Assembly: GCA_023375785.1 (NCBI GenBank)
Contig: SZWC01001595.1
Location: forward strand, 46,309 to 110,308
Source of the DNA: Penium margaritaceum
Lineage: Eukaryota > Streptophyta > Zygnematophyceae > Desmidiales > Peniaceae
Length of the DNA: 64,000 nt
Direction: 5' to 3'
Made by a program: the position numbers and the translations under genes. This document shows positions 22,585 through 33,929 of this stretch, piece after piece (position 1 is the stretch's first letter; every line of letters starts with the position of its first letter). The notes beneath the pieces were generated by a model. That model had not been told where the DNA came from. It did no database searches and saw only the letters and a program-made list of their open reading frames with translations.

Positions 22585-22874
22585 GGACTGACACAGACAC
22601 AATATCAGGTATGTGAGAGGGGCATGATGTTCGTAAGGGATCACGTATGCTAGAGGGGACTGACACTGGCACGGGAGCAGGTGTGCCAGAGGGGTCTCGC
22701 ACCTGCACGGGGTCATGCATACCTGAGGGGACCGACACTGGCACATGATCAGTTGCGCCAGAGGGATCTGACACTAGCACGTGATCAGGTGTGTCAGAGG
22801 GGACTGACACTTACATGGGATCAGGTGTGCCAGAGGGGTCTGACACCGACGCACGATCAGGTGTGCCGGAGGGG
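22585..22874 (-). repeat. 36-bp tandem repeat in the copia A pol linker
   Basis: About seven diverged 36-bp units, typified by GAGGGGACTGACACTGGCAC. On the minus strand they encode a 12-residue repeat of the form (V/D)PSxTPDHVxVS. They lie between integrase and reverse transcriptase, the variable linker of copia polyproteins. Confidence 0.8.
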
Positions 22875-23322
22875 AATGATGAGGCTACTAGACAACAACC
22901 ACGATATCTGGATTGTAAGCAACCAGACAACGGACCGTAGGTGAGGAGGACCGAACGGACCCATTCACAGGACTAGACTGTCCCATCCATTGGGAGGCTA
23001 CACAAGTAGAAACATGGTCGGCGGCTAGCCATAGAATGCTGGAAAAGTTACAGTAGGTGAGAGCCTCAAAGAAGAGAGCATCTCAAGACTCGACACGATG
23101 GTGAGCAGGGTCCCAAAAGCGCCAGGCCTTTAACCATGTGGAGATGTCAAGGAAAGTACACATGCATCCCCGAGGTGAGACCTTTGATCCCTACTGGTCC
23201 TTGGTATACCAGACACAGGCAAGGGATCCCCAAACTTGGGCTAGACACAGATCAGCACGATGGTCAAACCACAACTCGTACGATGTGACATGGTTTAGAA
23301 GCGGACCATGCAGTAAGCGGTT

Positions 23323-23710
23323 CTAGACCCATGTCGTATAGGAGATGCCCTCAAAGGCAAAGGACTCTAGAAGACCGCACTGAGACCGCATAGCGCAAAC
23401 CACATCCTCCATGGTACGGTTCCAATACTCAAACACACCGTTATGTTGTGGCATAACAGGGGCAGAGAACTGGTGAAAAATACCGTGCTTAACAAAGTAG
23501 GCATCCATCTTGCCTAAGAACTTGCCACCATAATCAGAGAAAAACATGTGCAAGGTGTGACAGAACTGACGCTTAGTCATCACAAGCCACAGGCGGACCG
23601 CCAGTGCGGCATCACGCTTGCGGCGGAGGCCGTAGACCCACCGCATCCGTGTGAATTCATCGGTCAAGGGTCGGACATCCACCAGTCTCCCGAGGTATGG
23701 CGTAGAGGAG
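23323..23710 (-). pseudogene. Copia A integrase core
   Basis: Minus-strand frame with LTDEFTRMRWVYGL, MFFSDYGGKFLG (second catalytic Asp) and MPQHNGVFEYWNRTMEDVV (catalytic Glu), spaced as in copia integrase. The region with the first Asp and the zinc site is not readable upstream, and the C-terminal module is degraded. Confidence 0.8.
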
Positions 23711-23727
23711 ACCGCGCATCCCTCTCA

Positions 23728-24358
23728 CTACTGTCTAGACTTGGTGAGCATCGCGAGTCTGGTATTGGCTGTGATATTAGGGCCAGACGTCCTCGCAGTC
23801 GGTCCAAACCTAAAACATGGTCTCCCAATAATCAAAGCCCTCATCGTTGTTGTAACGGGGTGGAGGTGTCTCGAATTCCTTTGGTTGTCCCTCCATGGGG
23901 AGGACGACCTCATGCTCGGGAGATAGTGGGCGAGGCACAAGGAGACCACCAGTGAGAGACACGCCACCAAAGGTAAATGCTGCTGAACGACGTGGCTGGT
24001 CATGACGGCGAGAAGGTGGCGGGATGATAGGCTAGGATCGTAGTTGCAGCTCATAAATGTGCTCCTCAAGGACGTACATCTCATCCTTAGGTGTGTCATC
24101 CTCCATCTCATCTGTCTTCTCAGTGTCAACAAGTGATGAGGGATGCTGAGGCCGCGATGCTGTACAGGGCATAGACTGCTGAACAGATGATGCAACTCTA
24201 GTAGGTCCTCCTGGTGTTGGCTGAGAGGCCCCTGGATGACCCCTCTATAACTTTGTGATCTCTTGTTGTGCGTTGATCTGACGCTACTGTTGGCGGTGCA
24301 TCTCATCTTGCATCCGAGGAAGCTCGTCGATCGCGAGTGACTGTGACCGTGGACTCAT
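23728..24358 (-). pseudogene. Copia A gag-position remnant
   Basis: From an ATG at 24356-24358 (MSPRSQSLAIDELPRMQDEM) a short acidic/Gln-rich frame runs with two early stops. No zinc knuckle or protease motif is visible between here and integrase, so much of gag and protease seems deleted. Function is assigned only from position. Confidence 0.4.
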
Positions 24359-25137
24359 GATGCCCAAAGAGGAGGAAGAGGAGGAGTCTCCTAGCCCCTT
24401 GTCCTCGTCACGGACCGGCGATATCAATGCTGTTCAGTATGGGTCCAAACATCAACATTGTCAGAATCAATAACCGTTGGCGTTTCTTGAGGATTTTAAA
24501 TGCCGAAAAAAAATGATGTTTCAGTAAAAAATTGGTTGACGTCAGCACTCACAATGATGATGTTAGCGTAAAGGTTGTCTAAATGAGGCAAACGTTGGAG
24601 AGATTCTTTGCCAGAGGATGTTGAATGCAGTGGCGGTAGTTTTGTCCAAAAAAACCTTCAATATCACCAATTTCTTTTCAGACCAAAATCCAGAAAATGT
24701 CTAGATCTAAGATCATTGCTTCGTTTCCTGGAGCCTACAGGACACCAAATGAGGCGAGAATGGATGTGATGGATAGGGTTTGGCACGGTCTTTCTAAAGA
24801 GCCCTTACACACTAAAAACAGTTGTCATTTGGGGTAGTTGCACTCTCTCATGTCCCGGGAGTGGTAGGTGCGACCTGAGCGAGGCTTCCAAAACCTTCAC
24901 GGACCCCTTCTCTATATCACGTGCCTCAATTGCTACTGGTGAGGGATGGAAACCCTTGGCTTTCCCATGGTGATGACATGATGATGTGGTTGCAAGGGTG
25001 TCTCCACTGCTGTAATCTGTTGCGGTGGGTCACCGTGGCGTGGTGGGTCCTCCTACGACTGTGTCTTTAGATATGACTCACACTGCTACTGCCATTGCTG
25101 CGTCTCTGTTGCACAGCTTAGCAAGGGATGCCTCGCT
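24359..25137 (-). other. Copia A leader; no gene seen
   Basis: Sequence between the primer site and the first ATG of A. It contains several small A-runs and TG-rich stretches but no readable domain. Confidence 0.5.
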
Positions 25138-25149
25138 GTTCTGATACCA
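25138..25149 (-). other. Primer-binding site of copia A
   Basis: The minus strand reads TGGTATCAGAAC next to the LTR, one mismatch from the initiator-Met primer site. Confidence 0.9.
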
Positions 25150-26888
25150 TGAAAAATGGCTTGGAATCTTCCTAGCTTTGCTGCTACTGACATGGCAACA
25201 CAGTCCAGTGAGCTGACGTACTAGCAAGCAAGGAGGTGCAAGAAACAAGAAGAGTTAGGCTAGGGAGACACGCAAAGGGTCATAAGCTCCAATAGTTCAG
25301 TACTGTAGAGAGAAATGACAACTGACATGTAAAAAACATAAATATCTGCCGTGGCACACAGCGGTGATGCACACGGCAGTGCTAGTCTGTCCTAAAACCG
25401 GCCCAAAACCACTATTTTGGCCGTAACTCTGCGCACAGGTATTCAAACGAAACACCATCTGAACCTAGAGATGACAAATTTGGAGCTAGGTGCTACGACT
25501 GCCTACACGTACAAGTCAAGCATCGATCAGTGGAAAGACAATGCAAAACATGCAAATTGGGCTTAGAAGCAAGTCCCTCGAGAGAACTCTAGCGACTATA
25601 GAAAAATCGCAGAGCATCCCAGCAAGCACCCAAGACATCGTGGCAGGTGTCAGGCAGCTGCTGGTGGGTGGATTCACCACCCGTTGGTGCTCCGGCGCCA
25701 GCTGGGTCCGCATGCGGGATCTGCACGAGCCATGTGTTGGCGGTTGGTGTGGCGAAACACGCCGACGGGAGAGAACCGTCGGGCGGCGGTCTCGTTGACC
25801 GCGCGACGGATGAGAGCGAGAGAAAAAAAAAACGGGGAAGGGAAGTTCGCGACGGTGTTCACCGGTCGTGACAACCGGATGGCCGGCGGAGTTGGCCCCG
25901 GCTGAAATGTTTGGACGTACTCTCCGAGACGGGAGAGAAAATCGATGTGCCACCATCTATTTCTCAGTTTTTTGTGTGTGGTGCGAACCATCTTTTTGGT
26001 CTCACGTGATGTGCGAACAAGCATGTGCGCATGTGCGAGCGGCGCATGTGCAAATTAGCCTGTGACGCGATGACGCCACCTTCAAGTCACGCAAGTCATC
26101 ACAAAATTCCACGATGCGGCCTCGCCAACGCACCAAGCGACCAAGCTGCATTTGTATGCGACTCGCCACCAAATCGTGTCGCGTTTCTTTTGCTTGTCGC
26201 ATCGCATGACCCCAAAAGTGTGCGCGGTTCTAACCACAACAAGGGTAGAAAGTCATTTTTTTTTGTGTTTTTTTGTGTGTGTGTGTGAGTCAGCCTTAGG
26301 TGGTAACTACCACTATGTGGGAGTTGTGGGTGGATTGTACAACACCACCAAGGCACCTCCAAGGGTGCAAACTAGTTCCAACTCACCATGGGAGTGAGAC
26401 CTGCGTCCCGGACCAAGTTCTATTATTTTTCTTGTGTGTTTCTAAGTGTCTCCGTGTATCATAGTGTGCCGGATATATGAGGCACTTGTCTCTTGTGAGT
26501 TTAACTAAGGATTTTCCTAAGTGTTCCTCAGAAATTCACCAAGACCCTCACTTTGCAGCAGTGCCATTCATTCGATACTTAACCGTTGGTGCCCAAATTT
26601 TGTGAGCATGTTCTGCAACTCCTAAGCTTTCCAACGAGCCATCTCACGCTTCCTAAGATAGCCGTTTGAGTGCCTCGCAAATTTTATTGCTCAAACGACC
26701 AAGTCTCTGTCCAGAATTTCCAGAAAATCGACGAGGTTTTGACTTTGAGCCTTAGCCGAGGACATTTTTGGCCATATTTGAGCAAGCTGCAGCTGGTGGA
26801 ACACGTTAAAAATTCTCCAACACCATGGACACTACTGAGTGGTCATAGTAAGCTATACAAACAGACGGCGATGACTCACATCACAATA
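25150..26888 (-). mobile_element. 5' LTR of copia A (interrupted)
   Basis: The family LTR is about 646 bp; this copy is interrupted at 25735-26822 by another solo LTR. Its first base pair is mutated (TATTGTGATG in place of TGTTGTGATG). Confidence 0.85.
25735..26822. mobile_element. 1088-bp solo LTR in the copia A 5' LTR
   Basis: It begins TGTTGGCGG and ends CTCCAACA, so its ends form the short TGTTGG/CCAACA inverted repeat of an LTR. It is flanked by a perfect 5-bp duplication CCATG (25730-25734 and 26823-26827). Deleting it with one TSD copy rejoins the copia A LTR in register with the copy at 20450-20533. There is no coding content and no second copy in the window. Confidence 0.85.
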
Positions 26889-27420
26889 TCTGGGCGTGTT
26901 AGCAGACATAGGCCCATGACGGTAAAAGTAGGCGCCGATCACATGATCGACGTCTCGGAAGTTGACGTAGGACTCCTAGCTGTTGTGCATGGCGTAATAG
27001 TCATGCCTCTTGATGATATTCTCAATCAATTTTCCACGGCGTGGATGTCCGGGGATATCTTCAATTACAGACTCCATATCCTCGTCCACTTGTGTAGGGG
27101 GTGGAGGTGTAAGAGTTCAACCAGCAAAATTTGTGCGGGGGTCTTGGTAGTACTTGAGTTTGCTGATGTGGAAGACGGGATGAATCGCCATGCTCTCACA
27201 AAGGCGGAGTCGAGCGATGAATGGGGTTTGCATTCGCTCCATCTCAAACAGTCCCAACCACTGGGGTTTGAGATTTGCGAAATCCTGTCCTTAGAGTTTG
27301 ACATTCGTAGAGCCGAGGAGGACACAGTCGCCAGTGCTGAAAACGTCAACATCGCGCTGTCGGTCACATGCCTACTTCAGAATTGCTTGAGTCTTCATAA
27401 GGGACTTCCGTGATTCTTCC
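26889..27420 (-). pseudogene. Gypsy D integrase C-terminus and chromodomain
   Basis: Minus strand: LKPQWLGLFEMERMQTPFIA and a region with HPVFHISKLKYYQDPR, the SH3-like end of gypsy integrase, then a Pro-rich spacer and EDIPGHPRRGKLIENIIKRH ... NFRDVDHVIGAY, a decayed chromodomain with one stop. A C-terminal chromodomain is the mark of chromoviruses and would direct integration to modified chromatin. The sequence breaks at 26888 where copia A begins. Confidence 0.75.
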
Positions 27421-28230
27421 CAGATGCTTGGGAAGTCATTGCGGTGGATATCGACCGTGGAAATGTTACTCTGCTTCTGTAATCTAGCCAATGTGGTAGG
27501 AAGTTTACTGTACACCACCTCAAAGGCATTTTACTAGTTGCAGTAGAAGTGGCACAGTTGTACGCGAGTTCGGCAAAGCAATTTTGCCGTCCAATCGGTG
27601 TCGTGAGGCTCACATAAGGTGCAGAGGAGTTTTGTGAGTATCTCATTGGTCCTCTCGGTTTGTCCATCGGTTTGAGGATGGAACTCTGTTGATTGCTGGA
27701 TCCGACTGCTATAACACGTCATTAGTGCACACCAAAAAGACTACAGAAGTGGCCGTCGCTGTCGCTGATGATGGCACGCTAATGATCCCTAAGATTTCAT
27801 TTAAAAACAGCCGCACCATTCCTTCTACGGTGACGGTGGTCGTTGTCAGAATGAAGTGCAACATTTTAGAAAATCTGTCCACCACGACGAGGATGGCGTC
27901 ATACCCCCCAAAGAGTGGCAGGCAGTCCTGTCACAAAATCCATGCTGATATTGGCCCATGGTTCCGTCACAATGGGTTGTTGTTGGAGTAGACCGGGTGG
28001 CCGCGTGTGACAAGATTTTTGCGTCTGACAAGTGTTGCATGATTTTTAGATGACCGCCATCTTTGTCTGCATCTTGTACCACCACCAATGCTTTATGAGC
28101 TTCTTGAGTGTCTTAGCCTAACCGAATTGTCTACTTTGACCAGTGTCGTGGCATTCCTCTGAGAGCATTCTTTGCAGTTCCTCATAGGAAGGAACGACGA
28201 CCCAAAATTGAATCGTTGTCGCCAAAGGGG
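27421..28230 (-). pseudogene. Gypsy D integrase core
   Basis: QQSTEFHPQTDGQTERTNEI (27534-27722) is the gypsy integrase block with the catalytic Glu. The region near 28000-28100 carries the zinc-finger segment with C-terminal Cys residues. Many stops and frame changes. Confidence 0.75.
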
Positions 28231-29610
28231 TCGTCGAACTAGAACTTGATTCTGTCATACCCAGCGAACTCCTCGTATAGCCTTGTGAGATACGGATCCC
28301 CTTTGGCGAGTAACGTGTTGATCTCAGCCACTAGATCTCGTTGCTGCCTTAGAGCATCCACCGGCTTACTCTTCCCAGGCCAGTACTTGATGTCGTAGTT
28401 GAAGTTGGACTCGAGGAACTCCATCCATCGATTTTGTCGTCGGCTTAGACTTCGCTGGATCTTAAGATGTTTTAGGGCGTGATAGTCGGTGCGAAAGATG
28501 CATCACCAGAATTCCAAGTAGCACCACCATGTTTTGAATGTGTGCATGACTGCGGGCATCTCTTTCTCCTGCACCACGTAGTTGAGTTCTGGCCCGCGTA
28601 ACTTTCATGACATGTACTCAACCGGTTGTTCTCCACGGCCATTGTCTTGGATGAATCCAACTTTGATGGATCGATCGGACGCGTCGGTGGCCATAACATA
28701 GTCCACCATTGGATCCGCTCATCATAAGAACGGCGCCAAGGCCAAAGCATTTCTAAACAAGTTGAACGCTTCTTGTTCACGGTCCTCCCAATTCCACTAG
28801 GTGGATTGCTCGGTGAGATCGGAAAGAGGCACTGACACTCACGGCTAGTCCTTTACAAATTGGCGATAGTTGCAGAAGCCCAAAAACACATAGACGTCCC
28901 GAACATTCGTGGGCGTCGGCCGATCAACAGCCGCCTCCACCTTTTTCGGGTCCACGGTGATCCATCCGTTGCCGATGATGTGACCTAAAAAATTGATCGA
29001 ACGGCGGCCAAAGTTGCGTTTTGAGCATTTTTTTAAAACACTCTCTTTGTAAAATCTCGAGGACCTTTCGAAGATGTCCATTGTGATCCTCCGGAGTGGG
29101 TCTGTATGCGAGGATGTCATCGAGGTGCACGACAATGAAGTCATCAAGGTATGAGCAAAACATGTTTATCGCTGTCATAAATGACGCGGGGATAAATGTG
29201 AGTCCAAACTTCATGACCGCAAACTCAAAGTGTCTGTATTCTCTCTTCTCGACATTCTTATCCAATACACGGATCTGATGATAGCCGCTGCGTAGGTCGA
29301 TTTTACTGAAAGAATAGTCCCCTCGGAGTTAATTGAAAAGTTCATCTGCTCGCCGGGAGGGTTAGTAGTTCTTCATGGTGATGTCATTAAACGCTCGGTA
29401 GTCCATGCACATCCGCATCTCTCCAATTTTCTTTTATCGAAATGTACAGGTGCCGTGTAGGGTGGTGTGGAGGGTTTAATGAACCCTTGACCGAGCATCT
29501 TGTCCAACTAATTCTTGAGTTCGATTGGCTCGTGATCGATCATCTGGTAGGTCCACTTCACCGTCGTTCTGCTGCTCGGTTTCAGGTCGATCTAATGGTC
29601 GAGGTTCCGT
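28231..29610 (-). pseudogene. Gypsy D reverse transcriptase and RNase H
   Basis: The frame 28924-29265 reads REYRHFEFAVMKFGLTFIPA, then VVHLDDILAYRPTPEDHNGH; the YLDD box keeps both Asp but has His for Tyr. NFGRRSINFLGHIIG follows at 28980-29010. RNase H remnants lie at 28470-28780, and the frame 28239-28424 has NYDIKYWPGKSKPVDALR. Order and motifs are those of a Ty3/gypsy polymerase. Confidence 0.85.
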
Positions 29611-29619
29611 TGCGGTGGT

Positions 29620-30400
29620 AGCTCTCGGGACAGTTTGTCAGGTTAAATCCCTTTGAACTCCTTCATGTGCTTTGAAAACTCCTTAGGTACGGCTGTGAAC
29701 TTTTCAGGTGTCGAGGCTGTTCGTGGCACCATGGAAACTGTGATTTCTTCCACTTCTCCTACTTCCACGTGGACTAGCCACGCTGGGACCCCACGCTTCA
29801 GATATCTTTTGGCCACGTCCAGAGATATTGGTTGGTGTTTTGTGGCTGACACAACTTCTTCTGCTGTCTCCACCTCTGCTACTTCCGTCAACTGCTGCTA
29901 TGTCGTGGGTCGCTTGACCAGAGGTAGGTGCCTTTTTTTTCCCATTAGTGCTGATGTAGAATGATTCGCTTCTCCACGTAACCTATGGATTGTGCTGATA
30001 CAAGAAATCTCACCCAAGGATGATTTTGCGGTCGCCCGTTCGGCAAGTCCTCCAGATCATTATATTGTGTAGGTCTTCGATTTGCAGTCAAGAGTGGTTT
30101 GCAAAGTCAATGGATATGTAGTCCTCCATGGACGGTTTTTCCTTCAAAGATCCCTGGTTTGGTTTGCAAAGCCAGCTTCCAAACCATGTCCTTGCTTATT
30201 AAACTAGAAGAAGCTCCTCCATCTAGTAGTGCCGTTACCATTCTGGGACTTTTTCCACCCCTAGATTCTACCCATAGTAGTATCACCGGTTGTTTGTCCT
30301 TGTATCCCTCGTCGAACTTTACGATCTCAGGAACCCTCGCCTGCAACGATTTGAGCCGCTCTGATGGACGATCATCGGCGTAGAATCTTCCAATCAGACA
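29620..30400 (-). pseudogene. Gypsy D protease
   Basis: The frame 30107-30346 contains ALLDGGASSSLISKDMV, the aspartic protease site. The usual D-S/T/C-G-A is D-G-G-A here. Gypsy E has the same DGGAS, so this variant may be ancestral to both copies. The downstream frame 29643-29891 is a linker with SLDVAKRYLKRGVPAWLVHV, also shared with E. Confidence 0.8.
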
Positions 30401-31640
30401 GGACTCTCACCTCCTACTCTTGTCTTTTGCCGTTTCCGAAGTCCTCACTCTTTTTTTGTGTCTTCTCCTCCTTTTTGCTTTGTTGCTGTTGTTTTTGGCA
30501 GTCATGTGAGATATTGTCCAGCTTTCCAAAGGTCCAACAGAGTTGTTGATTGCGTTGATCGACGGTGTTAATCTCCATGGGGGATGAAGTTTCTGTCCAC
30601 AGGGAATTTCCTTTGCCACGATAAGAATTGTGGTTTGGGGTTGCCAGCCATTGGAATCCTGCATTCAAGCATTGTAGAAGACGTTGTCGATGTGGTCGGC
30701 TACTGTGACCATTTGTGGAAGGTAGTCTTGGATGCCGAAGATGGCTATTGCTTGTCGAAAATCTTGATTGAGGCCGTTGTAGTAAAAATATAGTTCATAG
30801 GGGTGAGGTCACTACTGATTATGATATTGCGGAAACACCGAGTGTACTCTGTTGTGCTTGACTACTGACGCAAAGCTTGGAGTCTATACCGTACGTCAGA
30901 CTTCTCATTCATCTTCCCAAAGCAAGCGAATGTAGCGCGCACGAAATTGCTCCATGTCTCCGGTGGCGTGAGGGAGTCGTGCCACGTTGGATTTATCTGC
31001 TTGAGAGGTAGTCTGCCTGTGGTCGACAATGCAAGAGTGGTCCCGTGAGTCATTGATCCAGCCTTGCCGGTCTCCTACTGCCATTGGATAGCCTTTAGAT
31101 TGGACCACCAACTCAGATTCATGCCATGTGAAAGCGAGGCCGCGAGGTCAACTATCAGATCCTTTGTTTTTCATTGTTGACCCTCATAGTGATGAAGTGC
31201 ACCTCCAAACGCGTTAGCCACATTCAGACCACTGGTCCCTTGGATTTTTCAAAATAGAATGGCTCAGGGAATTCCGGTCAAATCTGGGGTTCACTCAAGA
31301 GTTGCAACTTTATCTTGGTAAGTAATGCTTTGAATGCACGAGAATTTTGAAGCTCCTCCATCGTCATGTTGAGCTGTTGGAGCAGATGTATATTGAAGTT
31401 CTTGAGTCCAGAAAACAACTGGTACATGTCATCGTTGATTTGCACCTGTCGACCGGTACCTCCCATTGTATTAGGTGCCATCTCAATGTGCTACAGTGGA
31501 GACGAAGGGTTTGTCGAGCCCGAGGGGTCCATCACCGGGTTGGCCGCGGAGAAAACTGGTGTTGTGCCATTTATGGGGAAGGTTGCCACTACCGCCTGGT
31601 TTGCCTGGAGAGCGTCGTTGTTTGTGTGCTACTGATCCGC
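30401..31640 (-). pseudogene. Gypsy D gag
   Basis: It starts near 31640 (MADQ, then a stop). Readable blocks include MYQLFSGLKNFNIHLLQQL (31278-31481), a capsid segment near 30900-31110, and LCWTFGKLDNISHDCQKQ (30414-30668), a knuckle that has lost its regular CX2CX4HX4C spacing. A Lys/Gln-rich basic tail follows. Confidence 0.65.
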
Positions 31641-31809
31641 CATGGCTGGAGTTATTGCTGGGGACTGCTGCTAGTCGCCATGTGCGCTCACTCCGTTCAC
31701 CGTTGTTGTCATGAAGTCTGTAATTTCTGAATGGTGGAGATGCGCTGAGGACTCGTGCGAGATTGTCGCCAGGTAGTTAATGTGTCGGTTGTCCCTCCAG
31801 CATCCTTGT

Positions 31810-31821
31810 GATTTGATACCA
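31810..31821 (-). other. Primer-binding site of gypsy D
   Basis: TGGTATCAAATC on the minus strand, two bases from the LTR end; it matches the initiator-Met site over its first eight bases. Confidence 0.8.
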
Positions 31822-31823
31822 AG

Positions 31824-33290
31824 TGTTATGCCGAGCGGAACAAAGATGGTCCACATGGATAAGGTCCGGGACAAAAAGACGATTGGAGGATTAGGGAAAA
31901 ATGGATAATTTGTATTAAGCAGTAAGTGTACTTCGATGATAAGTGTCAAGGCCGTGGAACCGTGATCCAGATTGATGGGGCATCGATGTGGATCGAGCTC
32001 AACTTTGACGAACGCACGGACACACCCCACCAACCCCCCTCCTCCCACCCCTCTTCCCGTCCCTCGCCACCCGCCCTCACAACCGACCAGGTCTGCCACG
32101 GCCAGTCAGTCAGCACCTCCTCCGGAGAATTGGGATGACCCCCCCCCCTCCCGCTCCCCATCTGAGATCTCTCAGTTCAAATACCACACTTGAGTCATAG
32201 CCATGCATTTCGAGTAGGATTTTCTTGATAAGTAAGGCAATTCATATGTTTTGAGCTCATACTTTATCCATTTTGCATGCAAATCCCTTAATCAAAACTT
32301 AAACTTCAAAATCTAAGCCTCAAGTTTCAAACCTCAATCTTCGAGGTTCGATTCAAGATATCAAACTTCAAACTTCTGACATCATAATTCAGTTTTTAAA
32401 CTCCGTATTGCATAATTATTACTTTTTACAAAAGTTTGACATTCGATCTTCGAACCTCAATCATTGAAGTTGGAGCAGTAGGGTTTGCTGATTCAACTTT
32501 GAGCTAGGAACTCCTACACAACAAGTTTCGTTCTTGAACTCGATCCGGTTTTTTGAGTTGTATTCGCCAGCTGGCAGAGCACTGGATTGCAGTTTGTAAC
32601 GCGTCAAATGCGGCCAACGTGAGCCTGCATGGTTGACCAAGCGACAAAGCCGAAATTCGATTAACCACGAAGATGACCCGCGATTGCATCCATAAAAAAA
32701 GGGGATTTTGCATGGATAAGGTGCCCAAGACAAGCCAAAAGTAACACAGACCCATCCCAGTAGAGGCCGAGGTTCCGAGGTGGCCGATGTGGGGGGGGGA
32801 GGGGGGGGGGGTCACATCGATGTGCTGGGGAGGACATCGATAAGCTGGGGTTCGGGGTGGCCAGGTCAACAATGCATACATCTAATGTCATGAATGAGAA
32901 TGAGGCATATGTCGGGACCTCGATGCTCGAGCTGAGTGATGCGTGTGAGGTCAAACCGTGAGTGGCTTCTTCGAGAAGCTCTGCTGAGAATTTGGTAGCC
33001 TTCAAGAATATCAAGGCGCTTCTTTACAAAAATCTAGCACCGTCACGAAGTCGACCAAACAACATTGAAACATTGATATAGTTCATGACACTTCTTTCGA
33101 CCGTTCTGGAAGATGGTCGAAGTTGTCAGAAACGTCTTGAGGGGAACAACGAAGGTTGGGACAGTTGGCCAAGATTCCCTCGGCCAGACGGCGTAAAAAT
33201 GCTGAAGTCATCGCATAGTGGGCCATGACTGTAAAGAAAGAAATGTCCACTCATGGAGTTTAGGGATTTGTGCATTTAAGGGATGTAACA
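31824..33290 (-). mobile_element. 5' LTR of gypsy D (interrupted)
   Basis: TGTTATGCCGAGCGG...GGATGTAACA on the plus strand. Without the 915-bp insert at 31950-32864 and one 5-bp repeat it is 547 bp, the length of the E LTRs. Confidence 0.8.
31950..32864. mobile_element. Unclassified 915-bp insert in the D 5' LTR
   Basis: Bounded by GTCAA at 31945-31949 and 32865-32869 at a point where the other family LTRs are continuous. It contains a C-rich stretch (32020-32160), an A/T-rich stretch of TCAAACTTCAAA-type phrases (32280-32480) and a G-run at 32791-32810. The ends share only a weak inverted match beginning GGCC. No gene is seen. Confidence 0.55.
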
Positions 33291-33371
33291 TCGATGATAA
33301 GTATGACAATCATTGGATGAATATAAAACAATGAGGTATACTTGAGGTCTTTGGTACTCAAGTCAAGCAAA
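33291..33371 (-). mobile_element. Right remnant of the outermost gypsy LTR
   Basis: TCGATGATAAGTATGACAAT and the following bases resemble the middle of the D/E LTR (compare 31935-31946, then 32900). It continues the remnant at 2970-3077 across element D. Confidence 0.5.
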
Positions 33372-33919
33372 TGCACCGAGCGTGACGGACATGGTTCAGA
33401 GGGATGAGGTGTGGAGTAGTAGACAGTTCAAGGAATTGGGAAAAATGGATTATTTGTATTAAGCAGTAAGTGTGCTGACATAAATGTGTCAATCAAGTCG
33501 AGCACGTATTTACGATAATGAGAATCACGATAAGGCATACGTTGGGCCCTCGGCACTCGAACTGTGTGACGTGTGCGAGGTCACACTGTTAGTGGCTGCT
33601 TCAAGAAGATCAGCTGAGATGTCAGGGGGCTTTGAGAATATCAAGGTGCAATTTTATAAAGCTCCAACGATGTCCAGAAGTCAAATGAACAGTATTGAAA
33701 CATCGATATGGTCTGCGATACTTCTGTCGACCACTTTGGAAAGTGGTAAAACTTGTCAGAACCTTCTAGAATGGAACATGGAGGTTGGAGCAGGTGGCCA
33801 ACGTGTCCTTGGCCGGCCATCGTTAAAATATTGAGGTCAACACACAGTGGGACACAAATTTAAAGACACAAATGCTCACTCGTGGACTTTAGGAACTCGT
33901 GTACGTTAGGGACATAACA
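33372..33919 (-). mobile_element. 3' LTR of gypsy E
   Basis: 548 bp, TGCACCGAGCG...GGGACATAACA on the plus strand. It abuts the outer LTR remnant. Confidence 0.85.
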
Positions 33920-33929
33920 TTTCCCCCCG

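Larger units (their letters stand above)
4150..26888 (-). mobile_element. Copia element A, full extent with nested insertions
   Basis: Minus-strand copia element. The 5' LTR is 25150-26888 (carrying a nested solo LTR), the primer site is 25138-25149, and decayed gag, integrase, reverse transcriptase and RNase H occupy 24358-20640. A purine tract lies just before the 3' LTR, which starts at 20533 and is split by transposon H into 20172-20533 and 4150-4434. Added together the two parts give about 640 bp, the length of the family LTR. The outer flanks GAGAC (4145-4149) and TCTGG (26889-26893) do not match, so placement inside D rests on D's own ends rather than on a TSD of A. Confidence 0.75.
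3078..33290 (-). mobile_element. Gypsy (chromovirus-type) element D, full extent with nested insertions
   Basis: D reads on the minus strand: 5' LTR 31824-33290, primer site 31810-31821, gag, protease, reverse transcriptase, RNase H, integrase and chromodomain remnants from 31640 down to 26889, then, after the nested copia A, 29 bases of internal sequence and the 3' LTR at 3078-4120. The flanks TCGAC (3073-3077) and TCGAT (33291-33295) agree at four of five positions, as expected for one old insertion. D without its insertions would be about 6-7 kb, normal for a plant chromovirus. All genes are broken. Confidence 0.7.

Noticed and set aside
22585-22874. CRISPR-like array
   Set aside because: Units are directly adjacent without spacers and encode an in-frame protein repeat.
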